In this document: piece after piece, positions 44,010 through 54,955 of the stretch
How positions within the stretch are numbered: the first letter of the stretch is position 1
Layout of the letters: the number at the start of each line of letters is the position of its first letter
Source of the DNA: Terfezia claveryi
Taxonomy: Eukaryota; Ascomycota; Pezizomycetes; Pezizales; Pezizaceae
Reading direction: 5' to 3'
Assembly: GCA_015179025.1 (NCBI GenBank)
Contig: WHUX01000023.1
Coordinates: forward strand, 372,001 to 436,000
DNA: 64,000 nt
The notes under the pieces: model-generated
Databases searched by the model: none
What the model was told of the DNA's origin: nothing
The model's input: only the letters and a program-made list of their open reading frames with translations
Position numbers and translations under genes: made by a program

Positions 44010-44520
44010 CTATTAGAGGGATTTTGTACACCCTGGTCAGTCAGTTACGCACACGTTATGCACGACAGGGCTGGCCTGTCTAGCTAACCAGCTTAGACGT
44101 AGTTCAATCTTGCATAATAATAAAAAAATATTTGCAACAAAAACATCAAATACCAGTATCAGTATGGACAACCAAAAGAGACAGCTCCGTTTGGTAGTAT
44201 TATTCATGATAATGCTTCAGAGAAGGCTTAAACGGCATCGCTCATTATTGCTTGCCTCAGTCTACTCCCGCTACCATCTACCTATACCTTATAAACAAGC
44301 GATATGGACACTTTGCTGTTATATTTTTGTTTGTTGTTTGTTGTTTACATCTAATTGACAGTCTCCGTGACAGAGATTTTTTCTGTCAGTTAAACCTGTC
44401 AAAATGTACGAGCATGGGTTGTGCAGACAGTCTAGCCTACTTAGTAACGTTGCTGTGGAAACAACACTAATATCTGACAAATGAACTGACTGACCAGGGT
44501 GTACAAAATCCCTCTAATAG
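44010..44520. mobile_element. TIR element A, 511 bp with perfect 37-bp inverted repeats
   Basis: 44010-44046 begins CTATTAGAGGGATTTTGTAC and is the exact reverse complement of 44484-44520. The interior has no transposase. If the outer CTATTA is partly target sequence, the element proper would start at GAGGGATTTTG with flanking TA. The TIR is similar to that of the adjacent element B, so both are one family. Confidence 0.8.
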
Positions 44521-45114
44521 AGAGGTTTTGCACCCTTGCACGCTAGATATCTCACAACCCATGTAGCGCACTTTGATCCTAGTAAGCATGAAAGTACAGA
44601 ATAAGAGGTTTTGCAAACTCTGATTGATATCTCTCTTTAGTAAGCAGCAACCTGCAATAATGACAGACAAACATGGCGGAGACTCGGACATGCATATGTT
44701 GGGGGTACTGCTGGTGGGGCAGTATATGCAGGCGGAATCTTCCGATGATGAAGAAGAAGATAATAATAGGCCACCTCTATATCTTGGGTATACTAGGTCG
44801 GTAGGGAATGGGGTTTGTGACATTTTTGATACGTGTAGTATGTGTACGAAAATATGTATAAGTATATGTATACGTGATGTTTGAATTATTTGGTACACGT
44901 AAGGCATTTTGATACTAATATACAAAGGCTAACCATTTTCAGATATTTGTTGTGGACAACAATGCCAAGATCCTCCGACAGATTTCTGCTTGACATCGAT
45001 GTCAAGTTGACATCTTTTTATCCCTGTCGGTCTTAAGCACAAACCTGGCAGGTGCATTAGCTAGTCTGGTTGCTGTAGTTACTGTCAATTTTACAAGGGT
45101 GCAAAACCTCTCTA
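44518..45114. mobile_element. TIR element B, 597 bp with perfect 21-bp inverted repeats
   Basis: TAGAGAGGTTTTGCACCCTTG (first 20: TAGAGAGGTTTTGCACCCTT) at 44518-44538 is repeated inverted at 45094-45114. Its left tip overlaps the right tip of element A by three bases. Inside, an 86-codon frame (44624-44884) with LLVGQYMQ and an acidic SSDDEEEDN run resembles the acidic N-termini of some PIF/Harbinger transposases, but no catalytic domain is present. Class assignment is therefore tentative. Confidence 0.7.
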
Positions 45115-46280
45115 ATAATAATTCCCCCCCTGCCATCGCCTTAGTTTTTCTTGTGTGCTGCCATTCACGACAGTTCCAGGTAGCTGGTATGGTACATGAG
45201 ATCGACAATGCTCGAGGGCAAACGGGTAATGCGTCGCGGCGTGAATGCGATGTGCCGAAGTGCACCAATGCCCACACCGTACTCCAAATTCGAATGTGAA
45301 ATCAGAATACGCTATTGCCGTTTGGTGAAAAGCAGATACTTCAGAATACAATTGATATTAACAGCTTAGTTCAGCACATGAATTGAACCCTTCTCTCCAC
45401 CGCGGCTGGCTAGATATAGTTGATGGCTTGTGGTTTGCAAGGGGGTTTGTAAACACGCGTTCTCAGTCGTTGTCAGTATTGCCAGTACCTGCTTCCCCAA
45501 TAATGATGGTCATGACTACATGTACTATTGGGGTTGATACCACCGACTCTGTGTGTATTGCAACGTGCAAGTTTAGGATGGGATAAAACGTTGGATAATT
45601 GCTGACTCCGTGTGTGTGTGTGTGTGTATATGTGTGACATGCAAGTTTAGGATGGGATGAAACATGGATCTAAGTATTTGCTATTGATATTGGAATACTT
45701 TAAGTTGCAATCTGTAGAGAAACAGTATATATAGGATACCTACTGCTAGCCAGCAGAGTGAAAGCAGTTGGAGTTTGGAGTTGTCATTTTCGTTCTAGGG
45801 GGAGATTAGACTCAAGGATTGGTTAGTTCGGGACTTTCATTCTTCTTGTGTTATATAAATAGATACGCAGTAAGTAGGTCGGAATATTCTTAGCGTGCCC
45901 AAGGAAGGGAGATTGAAGGATAGAAAATTATTGTTTGGATTCCTGCTTGCCATTCATACACGCCAATCAGGGAGGAACATTTTATTATTGGCCCATCTCC
46001 AAGATGTACCTCCGGTTATACCTACCGGCTATATCTACTTCTGTAATAACTTTTTTTTTTCTTTTTTAAATACTCATTACTCCTATTCAATCCCAGTATC
46101 AGTAACAACATGGATGTTAAGTAAGTCGAATGAAGGTGAAGATCATGCGGCTGACCTTCGCTTCCTACCCCACAATTCATACAAACGATTCATCCGCTCC
46201 ACAATAGTAGTTGACGCATCACCAAAGCCGCAACAAATTGGTCAACAGGTCTTCTTCACCTTCCGTGTCTTGAATTTACC
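45115..46280. other. Intergenic, short duplicated segment and GT repeat
   Basis: A segment ending GCAAGTTTAGGATGGGAT occurs twice in tandem (about 45540-45590 and 45602-45662), the second copy with a GT microsatellite (45610-45628). No gene is supported before the NLR start at 46281. Confidence 0.55.
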
Positions 46281-49200
46281 ATGGATGTACTGGGCACCGC
46301 CGCTAGTGTAATTGCTGTAGTTCAACTCTCTGGCCAGATTTTGACTCTCTGTCAAAAATACTACGATGATGTTAAAGATGCTAAAACTGATATGGAAAAC
46401 CTTCGGAATGAGATAACTTCCGTCCAAGCTGTGCTACAACGGGCTCAAGAACTATCAAAAGGGACAGACAAGCTGGCTGCATCAAATGCGCTTATGGGGT
46501 GTCTTAAAGCAGAGCTAGAACAATTGGTGAAGATGCTGGATCCAGGAAAACGAAAAAAGGCAATGCGCACGATTGGGCTTCGTGCATTGAAATGGCCGTT
46601 CACAAAAGCAGACATTGAGAAGACACTTCGGTCACTTGAACGCCATAAGACAACCCTAATCACAGCCCTAGATACTGATCAAATGTAGGACCTTGATTGA
46701 CCTCGGCCACTTTAATACAGGTTGCTAATACTTAGCAATAGGAAGGTTATTCTTGACATAGACAGCACGGTTGAGGAAAGTAATTACCATTGTTACTTTT
46801 ATACTATGTACTCATCAATGAGATATATAGGCCCACAAACGAAGCACAAATATATCTAAGCTACCCTATGCTGACGGTGCCGCCTACTATGATCGACTCT
46901 GGGAACATGAGGACCAGTGCCTGCCAGACACACGAGTAGAGCTACTTCAGCAGATCATGGCGTGGAGTGGAGATTCCAAAGGTGCATACATCTTCTGGTT
47001 GAACGGCATGGCCGGCACTGGTAAATCCACCATTTCTCGCACAGTAGCACGTCAACTCGCCGAAGAAAAGAGGCTTGCAGCGAGCTTCTATTTTTCAAGA
47101 GGTCGAGGGGATATTGGCCATGCCGGCAAGTTCTTTACTACAATTGCCACCCAGCTCGCACACAGTTTGCCAGCTCTCAGTCCTTCCTTATCCAAAGCCA
47201 TAGATGAACATCTTAATATTTCCCAGCGAGGGTTAAGTGAACAATGGAAGCATCTCATTCTCGGGCCGCTTTCTGGTCTAAAGGATACTCCAACTCGAGC
47301 CCAGTCAGCATCAATGGTGATTGTTATTGATGCCCTCGACGAATGCGAGAATGAAGATGATATCAAACTAATCCTGGCCCTGCTTGCGCAAGCCCAGAAT
47401 CTCAACTCAATTCGGCTTCGAGTTTTTGTCACCAGTAGACCAGAGACACCTATCCTATGTGGGTTTCGCAAGATGCCCGGGGAGACACATCAAGATTTTG
47501 TGCTCCATGACATTCCACCTACCATAGTTAGTCATGATATTTCAGTCTTCTTCCAGCTAAAACTGGCACAAGTGAAAGCGGACTGTGGCTTGCACTTAGG
47601 TACGCCATGGCCAGATGAGGAGACCATTGAACTGCTAGTACAAAGGGCATCCGGGCTGTTTATCTATGCCGCAACTACTTACCGATTTATCCGACAACCC
47701 AAATACCATCCCCAAGAACAGCTTGCTTTAATTCTCAGGGAAAGTAAAAGTACCAGTTCACAGTCACCTACGAAAGAGCTTGACGCTATCTACACACAGA
47801 TCTTGAGACATTCAGTCCTTGGATCAACTGACACGGATGAGCATGAAGAGTTACTAAGACGGTTTAAGGAATGTGTTGGATCGGTTGTTGTTATGTCTGA
47901 CATGATCCCCAAGAAGAATCTAGCGAGGTTGCTCTCTTTGCCAAAATGGAAAGTGGAACTTACACTTATGTCATTGGGTTCTGTTTTATACACACCCTTA
48001 ATCGAAAACCAACCTATCAGAATACTCCATCCATCATTCCGTGATTTTTTGCTGAATCAGCAGAGATGTCTCGATACTAGGTTCTGGATAGACGACAAAG
48101 AGCGACACATTCATCTGTTTCGTGACTGCCTTGAACTTATGTCCACGTACCTCCGACAAGACATTTGTGGTCTTCGAGAACCAGGTATTCTATTAACTGA
48201 GATATCAGTTGATATAATCCAAGATGCTATTGAAGCAGACATTCAATATGCCTGCCGTTACTGGGTCTACCATTTTCAGCAAGGGAATTCAGTAAAGGAG
48301 GACAACGACAGAATCCTACAATTTCTAAGGCAACATTTGCTTCACTGGTTAGAGGTGCTTAGCCTGCTTGGTCAAGTATCTGAGGGAGTTCTTATGATCG
48401 CAAACTTAGAAAAGATGCCGGATGTTAGTTGGAGCTTCCCCTTTATGCAAATCGGTCCCCATAACTAACTAGAGAAGAAGAAATTGAATCATTCCCAAGA
48501 TTTGCTTGCATTAGCGTATGATGCTAGACGATTTATTCTGTCCAACAGGTTGATGATTGAAGTGGCGCCTCTGCAAATATATTACTCAGCACTCGTGTTT
48601 AGCCCGGAAAGAAGTCTCGTTCGGGAAAATTATTACGGTGGAATTCCCTTTATTCAACGGGATCCCATAGTATCACAAAAGTGGAGCCCCTTAATACAGA
48701 CCTTTGAGGGTTCTTCAGACTTCATTGAGGCAGTTGCATTCTCACCAGATGGAAAGTTGATTGCCTCTGCATCACGTGACAAGGCAGTCAGGCTATGGGA
48801 TATAGCAACAGGAGGGTCCTACAGAGTTCTTGAGGGTCATTCACATTGGGTCAAGGCAGTTGTGTTCTCACCTGATGGAAGGCTGATTGCTTCTGCATCA
48901 CATGACAAGATGGTCAGGCTATGGGATACAGCAACAGGAGGGTCTTGCAGAGTTCTCAAGGGTCATTCTGAAATCGTCACTGCAGTTTTGTTCTCACCAG
49001 ATGGGAAGCTGGTTGCCTCTGCATCATATGACAGAACAGTCAGGCTATGGGATACAGTAATAGGAGGGCCTTGTAGAGTTCTTGACGGACATTCAAGCTT
49101 CATCAATGCAATTGTGTTCTCACCAGATGGAAAGCTGGTTGCCTCTGCATCATATGACAGAACCATCAGGCTGTGGGATACAGTAACAGGAGGGCCATGT

Positions 49201-50811
49201 GGGGTTCTTGAGGGTCATTCAGATTCGGTCAACGCAGCTGTGTTCTCGCCAGATGGAAGGCTGATTGCCTCCGCGTCATATGACAAAACAGCCAGGTTAT
49301 GGGATACAGAAACAGGAGAGCTATGTGAGATTCTTGAGGGACATTCAGGCTGGGTTAATGCAGTTGTGTTCTCGCCAGATGGAAAGCTCATTGCCTCTGC
49401 GTCAGATGACAAGACAATAAGGCTATGGGATAGAGCAACAGGAGGGCCATGCGGGGTTCTTGAGGGTCATTCGAGCTGCGTCGATACAGTTGTGTTCTTG
49501 CCAGACGGGAAGCTGGTTACCGCATCATTTAGTGAGAAAACAGCCAGGCTATGGGATACAGCAACAGGAGGGTCATGCGGGGTTCTTGCGGGCCATTCAT
49601 CTTTCCTCACGGCAGTTGTACTCTCACCGGACGGAAAGTTGATTGCCTCTGCAGCACATGATGGAACAGTCAGGCTATGGGACACAAAGCCAGGAGGGTC
49701 ATGCGGAGTTCTTCAGGGTCATTCAAATTCGGTCAATGCAGTTGTGTTCTCGCCGGACAGGAAGCTGTTTGCCTCCGCATCGAGTGATAAGACAGTCGGG
49801 TTATGGGATTCAGCAACAGGAGAGGCTTGCAGAGTTCTTAAGGGTCACTTTAGTTTTGTCGACACAGTTGTGTTCTCACCGGACGGAAAGCTGGTTGTTT
49901 CTGGATCACATGACAACACAGCCATGCTATGGGATACAGCAACAGGAGGGCTATGCGGAATTCTTGAGGCTCATTTAGGCTGGGTCAATAAAGTTGTATT
50001 CTCGCCAGATGGAAAGCTGATTGCCACTGCAGGGGGTGACAACACAGCCAGATTATGGGATACAACAGGTGGGCCACGCGGGCCTCTTGAGGGTCATTCA
50101 AATACAGTCACAGCAGTTGCGTTCTCGCCAGACGGAATGCTGGTTGCCACTGCATCGGATGACAAGACAGTTGGGCTATGGTGTGCAACAACTCGAGGGT
50201 TATACGGGTTTCTTGAGGGTCATTCAGATAAGGTCAAAGCAGTTGTGTTCTCACCAGATGGAAGGCTGATTGCCTCTGGATCAAGTGACAAGACAGTCAG
50301 GCTATGGGATATAGCTACAGGAGGATCATGGTCAGTTAATAAAGGCCATACAGATTGGGTCACTGCAGTTGTGTTCTCGCCGGACGGAAAGCTGGTTGCT
50401 TCTGCATCAGCGGACAAGACACTCAGGATATGGGATGTTATCCAAAAGACAACAATTGAAGAAATTGACACGCACGGCATGATTGAGCGTCTAACTTTCC
50501 CTGATAGGACACAACTGCATACAGACCGAGGCATTCTAACTCTTACATCTCATCTTCATACCAGCACTAACTCACCGAAGATGTTCAGGCCATGTCAATC
50601 ATTCTATGTTACGGAAGGATGGGTGACCTGGAATATGAAGAAAATACTATTCCTACCTTTCGATTATCGGCCACTGTCCTCTGCATTGAAAGACAATATT
50701 CTAGTAATGGGCCATAAATCTGGTCGTATTACCTTCATGTGCTTTGATCCTACAGCTATCGCTCTTCAGCTTGCACATCTGTCATCTACACAAACTTCAA
50801 CCGTTGTTTAA
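46281..50811 (+). pseudogene. NLR (NACHT-WD40) interrupted by one in-frame stop
   Basis: Fungal STAND receptors of this type sense non-self or damage and can trigger heterokaryon incompatibility or cell death. The first exon (46281 to about 46682) encodes an N-terminal helical domain (MDVLGTAASVIAVVQLS, LRNEITSVQAVLQRAQ) typical of NACHT_N regions. One or more introns lie between about 46683 and 46860, with splice sites unresolved. Coding resumes at KLPYADGAAYYD, then TRVELLQQIMAW. The P-loop is NGMAGTGKSTISRT (46999 on), Walker B VIVIDALDECEN, and sensor-like FVTSRPE. The winged-helix region includes LHPSFRDFLL. The frame hits TAA at 48466, yet the next codons in the same frame continue to NHSQDLLALAYDARRF, APLQIYYSALVFSP and 14 WD40 repeats. 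A single CAA-to-TAA change would explain the break. Readthrough, or two separate proteins, cannot be excluded. Confidence 0.88.
48703..50463 (+). repeat. Fourteen WD40 repeats of about 126 bp
   Basis: Fourteen units of 41-42 residues follow the pattern LEGHS..V.AVVFSPDGKLIASAS.DKTVRLWD. They would form two seven-bladed propellers or one larger sensor. Units are very similar to one another, while the residues just after GHS (HW, EI, SF, DS, GW, SC, SF, NS and so on) vary from unit to unit. This is the pattern seen in fast-evolving fungal NLR sensors kept similar by repeat exchange. Confidence 0.92.
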
Positions 50812-51287
50812 GGTAGGCCCCATACGAATTACTTTCGGCCTCTTACATGCTGATGAAAGGTTAAGCTCGCATAGCTTTAAAATGTATGTTAATTTATAAG
50901 GCCAAGTTCCTAGGAAATTTCAGTAACATAGTACTGGACAATGGCCTAAGGCTGCAGCTGTTAGTAATGTAATTCCCTATGTAAATTTCTATTATGTTGT
51001 ATCTACCTGCACGCAGTGGCAGATTGACTTGCCGGTTCCTTGAATCCATCAGGGCTCTCAAGTTGCTCATCGTAGCCATCCTATACCACATATGAGAACC
51101 TAATGATCCGCCTTCATTCAAATCCCTTCAGCGACAAGAAATATTCGGAGTGGTTTAATGAGAATCATTCCGTACCAAATGCTTTGGGTTTTTAGTAGTG
51201 GCAACTGTGGGACCCATATCCATCATAGATTTCCGATATAGTAGTGATACAGCCTTTCGATACAACTGCATACACAGAGGTGAGTTT
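50812..51287. other. Intergenic, nothing recognised
   Basis: About 475 bp between the NLR stop and the poly-A retroposon, without gene or repeat. Confidence 0.45.
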
Positions 51288-51659
51288 GAGGCACATTAAG
51301 ACAATAAGGTACCAATTCCTGGTTGAAATTGAAATACTGGAATGTGGACTAAAGATTGGCTTAATACCTGAGAGTGTGGCAAGTGCTGCCAACATCAGCC
51401 GATCAGCTTGTGTGAGATTTTATGGGAAACTGGAGTAGAGTTAAATTCATGGTACTGGTCTCCGCTTGCTGTACTACATACAGGTCGAGAGATGTTAGAG
51501 TACTTGGAGAATGGTATTGTGAAGATGATCTCGGATGTGAAATATTACTGAGGCTTGTATTAACTAATACGTCAATTCTGCCTTTGCAATCAAAGCATTT
51601 TCAAAATTTGGAGTTGTCTATTAGAGAAAAAAAAAAAAAAAAAAAAAAAAGAGGCACAT
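51288..51659 (+). mobile_element. Poly-A retroposon with 9-bp target duplication
   Basis: GAGGCACAT occurs at 51288-51296 and again at 51651-51659 directly after an A-run of 24 (51627-51650). The insert is about 354 bp. It shares no obvious sequence with the poly-A insert at 19.2 kb. A short open frame runs across the left border and is not informative. It may be a SINE, a truncated LINE or a processed transcript. Confidence 0.55.
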
Positions 51660-53539
51660 CCAAAAGCCTTTCTTCCTTTTACACGTGATTGCACACTATA
51701 TGTAGTACCATGAGCGCATAATATTGGCATATGCAGTTCGGTATGATAGTTACATGGCCGATGTGAACAGAAGTATTTTATTCTCCGCGTGCACCATGTA
51801 ACCCTTCGCGGTTGCCCACAACGTCCACACGCCCCTCTCAGTTACGCCTACACCCAGTTGTCAATAACACCTTCCCCCTCTTCTCTAGCTGCCTCACCGA
51901 GTATGTCATTGCCTTGTCCGCTGTCTCCGATTTGGTGAGATTGGGCAGTGCCTCCGCGTGTGGCAGATTCTCTTAATATCCATTGGTGGCGGCTAAAAAA
52001 CAACATCCGCATGTCCTCACTGATGCTATAAGGGGAACGCAGATAGCTGGGAGCTCTCGCTCTCTCTCTAAAGGGGGGGCACTTTGCCGCTGGAACTCCT
52101 GAACTCCACATAGTAGCAACATAATGGAACACAACTAAGTATGACAACATGGTGAAGATAACAACTATTTAAGTAGGCATAGAAACCTACCACCTGTGCT
52201 TTTTACCGACAGCGGGGGCGTCCTGGTTGTTGAGTTCTCGTAATCACTCAGTCCTTGGAAGTTGTTGTCGTGCCTGTCTCGTAGTTAAAAAGGTAGTGCG
52301 ACCACATGGCATGCTTGTAATAAATGATTTTGAGAAAATAAATTTAGTACACCCGAAATAATAAAAATAAAAGGTAACCTCCTATGTTTAGTCAGCGGTC
52401 GTCAGTATATATAAATATTCCAAGCTATATTCGAGTGCTCCTAGATGAAATCCATGAGTCAAGTTCTATATAGCCTTTTAAGTTGTGGGGAAGTTTCTAC
52501 AATCTAGCTATTTGCGAAAATAGGACAGTTTTGCGTGATAACACTTATGACCTAGAATATAGATACATGAAGAGCGAAGGATGAAAATAATAGAACCCAG
52601 TAACTACAGACTCAGGCTCGACGGTGAGAGTGCAGAATTCTTGTTCAGGCTAATACATTAGGGGAATATCGACATCTTCATCTTCGATCAGCATCTGTGG
52701 TTCAAAGATACTCAATCCAGCAAATGAATTGTTGCATGCTGCACTACCTGGTCTGAATTGAGGTATGGAGTCCAAGTGGCCCATGGGAGCTAGGAATACA
52801 ATTCACACCAGTTGTGCAGCTTGCTTGCAGCGTGAAACAATTCATCGATCGCGGTACCGAGTAAGTTATTGCGGTCATGAAGCGTGCAGACTAGAATTCA
52901 TTGCTCACTCCACCAAAACTCAGTTGATAATCGGAAACTGCAAGCTACATGCACGACAATGTACCGCCGTACCGGCCAGTGATCGCTAATTGTTCTATGT
53001 GCATGTGCAGCTAACCACGAGTAATTAGAGTAGCTATGTACCACACAGAAGGTAGGGGAACTGTTGGCGTCAGAATATTTCTAATCACATTGCCTCCAGT
53101 CAAACAAGTTGCCAATTCTCCCCCTCCCCATTCTAGGCCTATACCCATCTTGGTAAATATCCGGACTGACTCGGGACAGGTAGTTTCTCGCAATTAGCGC
53201 ATGGAGAGTTATATGGCTGAAGAGTTTATTTTCAAAGCAAAGTCTCCTGTGTCACTTGATAGCTGACCTCACCCCTCCTACAGCACCTTTTGGTATCTGA
53301 ATATCTTTCTGCCAACTCTGCACAGTTAGGGCACGTGCCTTGTCTTTTCCTTTTCCATTTTTTGCCGGAACTTGTTTAGAGCAGGTGGAACAAACTCCTG
53401 AATGATCGATTTCTGATGTGGTACGAGAGACATTGTCGAACGTGTCTTCTACTCCCATATTGTCTGTTAGTGCGGTTGCAGTTTATGAGAAAAACATTTG
53501 CTGCATTTTTTTGAAAGCTTGCGAATTGCTCAGCAGTAT
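51660..53539. other. Intergenic, no supported gene
   Basis: About 1.9 kb. A 100-codon minus-strand frame (51848-52150) and a 68-codon one (53252-53458, with CSTCSKQVPAKNGKGK) have no recognisable family. A CT-rich run lies near 52056-52068. Confidence 0.45.
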
Positions 53540-54330
53540 ATAGTGATTTTTTATTTTTTATTTATCTCATATGCGGTCCCATTAAGGGGACCATGATGAG
53601 CCACCCAGAAGCCCGAGTGGATTCAGGACAAGGCAAGTTACTCTGCCAGGTCCGCGCTTATCTAAATACAAAAGTAATGAAATGAACTCTGGGAAATGTA
53701 CTCGAATGGGACGGGGCTCCCATGCTGTCACTAACCGGCAATGCCGGATGGTCCCGAAGGGCCTGACTGAAGCCTAGTCTGGTTAACTGAAGCCCATGTC
53801 TGAAATAAAGAATCCCAGAATTAGACCTCGCTGTCTCGGGGTAAAAGGTTGAGAGCTCGCTATGCAAATAAGAGAAATAGGCCTCTGTGGCCTCGAATAC
53901 CTCCTCCCCCTCCTTTCTCCAGTCCGGTTTGTCCAACTCCGCCCATGTGCTCTTGTCGCCTAAGAGGAGGGCTCTTTCTCGTTCAAACGGTGGGCAGTCA
54001 AATGTGATGTGCTGCGCATCCTCCACATTCGCATCTGGGAGTCCGCTCTGCCGATATGGTGTACCCAGGTTTTCTGTGGCCCCCGGTCCGTCCGCATCCA
54101 TGTGTAGGCTGAGAATGCCTGCCTACCCCATTCGCACCCCGTTCCTCGTACTTCTCTTTCCGCCTTGCTTCTTTCTGTAATGCCTTGGACGCTGTTCGTG
54201 GTCCTCCCTCCGTTGCTTACGCCCTGTGCCCTTGATTTGGCCCAGGAACGACTCGTGTGATGCTCTCCGATCTGCCTTCTCGTTCCTTCGATCCCCATGT
54301 AGCCCCTTACCTAGGTGATTGAATATATAC
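53540..54330 (-). mobile_element. LINE 3' end (I/Tad-like): RNase H tail to 3' terminus
   Basis: Minus-strand sequence from about 54330 reads GYMGIEG and, after a frame change, NEKADRRASHESF, the end of a LINE RNase H domain. It continues AFSAYTWMRTDRGP and HHIGRADSQMR, then in another frame DAQHITFDCPPFERERALLLG, the Cys/His-type segment found after RT/RNase H in Tad-like elements, ending near 53658. At least two frame changes show decay. An A-rich tail (53540-53570 on the plus strand, T-rich) marks the 3' terminus. The 18-nt hairpin GGTCCC-CTTAAT-GGGACC lies just before it. Confidence 0.8.
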
Positions 54331-54883
54331 TTGTGAGCGAACTCGGAACTAGTAACTCGTGCCCTTGGCTAATATAGATGTCATGTGGTTGTTGTTGTAG
54401 TTGTGCTGTTGTTGTAGTAGCTGCTGTTGTAGTTGCTGTTGCAGCTGTAGTCTCGATGACGGGACTTATCTAATCACCAGACAGGCAGGAAGTACCTGTC
54501 CTAGGCCGGAGAAACTTTCTACCTGTCCCGAGTCAGTCCGGTAAATATCCATGTCTCTTTATCTCAACGCCAAAACAGATCTAGGAAATCTTTGAACAGC
54601 CTGGCTATCATGCCTGTCCATGATTATTTGCTGGCAGCTTCTTGCCACTGTTCCTTGCATTATCACATCCGTGTCAGGATAAAACCCATAATAGAGAAAT
54701 TTCCCTCCTGCGCGCGCCCGATAGACGCAACAATACCATTTTCTGACGCAGTCAGGGTAATGGCATATGATGACAGTCCTGAGGCATCAGGACTGCTGTC
54801 GGTGCTTGTAGGCATAATACTATCCAGTTGGAAGTGGGTGCGATCGGACTGTGTGGTTGCCAATTCTCATGAGGGGTGGCTAC
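54331..54883. other. Spacer with GTT/GCTGTT microsatellite
   Basis: A TTG-type triplet repeat (about 54378-54450) lies here. No gene is supported. Confidence 0.55.
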
Positions 54884-54955
54884 TTTTTTTTTTTTTTTTT
54901 TTTTAAGAATACATACCTGTTACTTCTATGCGGTCCCGTCAGGGGGACCATGACT
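54884..54955 (-). mobile_element. Second LINE-like 3' terminus
   Basis: A T-run of 21 on the plus strand (poly-A on the minus) is preceded, in minus orientation, by TCATGGTCCCCCTGACGGGA and the rest of a GGTCCC…GGGACC hairpin (54932-54949). The same stem, with a different six-base loop, ends the LINE at 53540. Only about 30 bp resemble each other beyond the tail, so this is a severely 5'-truncated or related copy. Confidence 0.6.
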
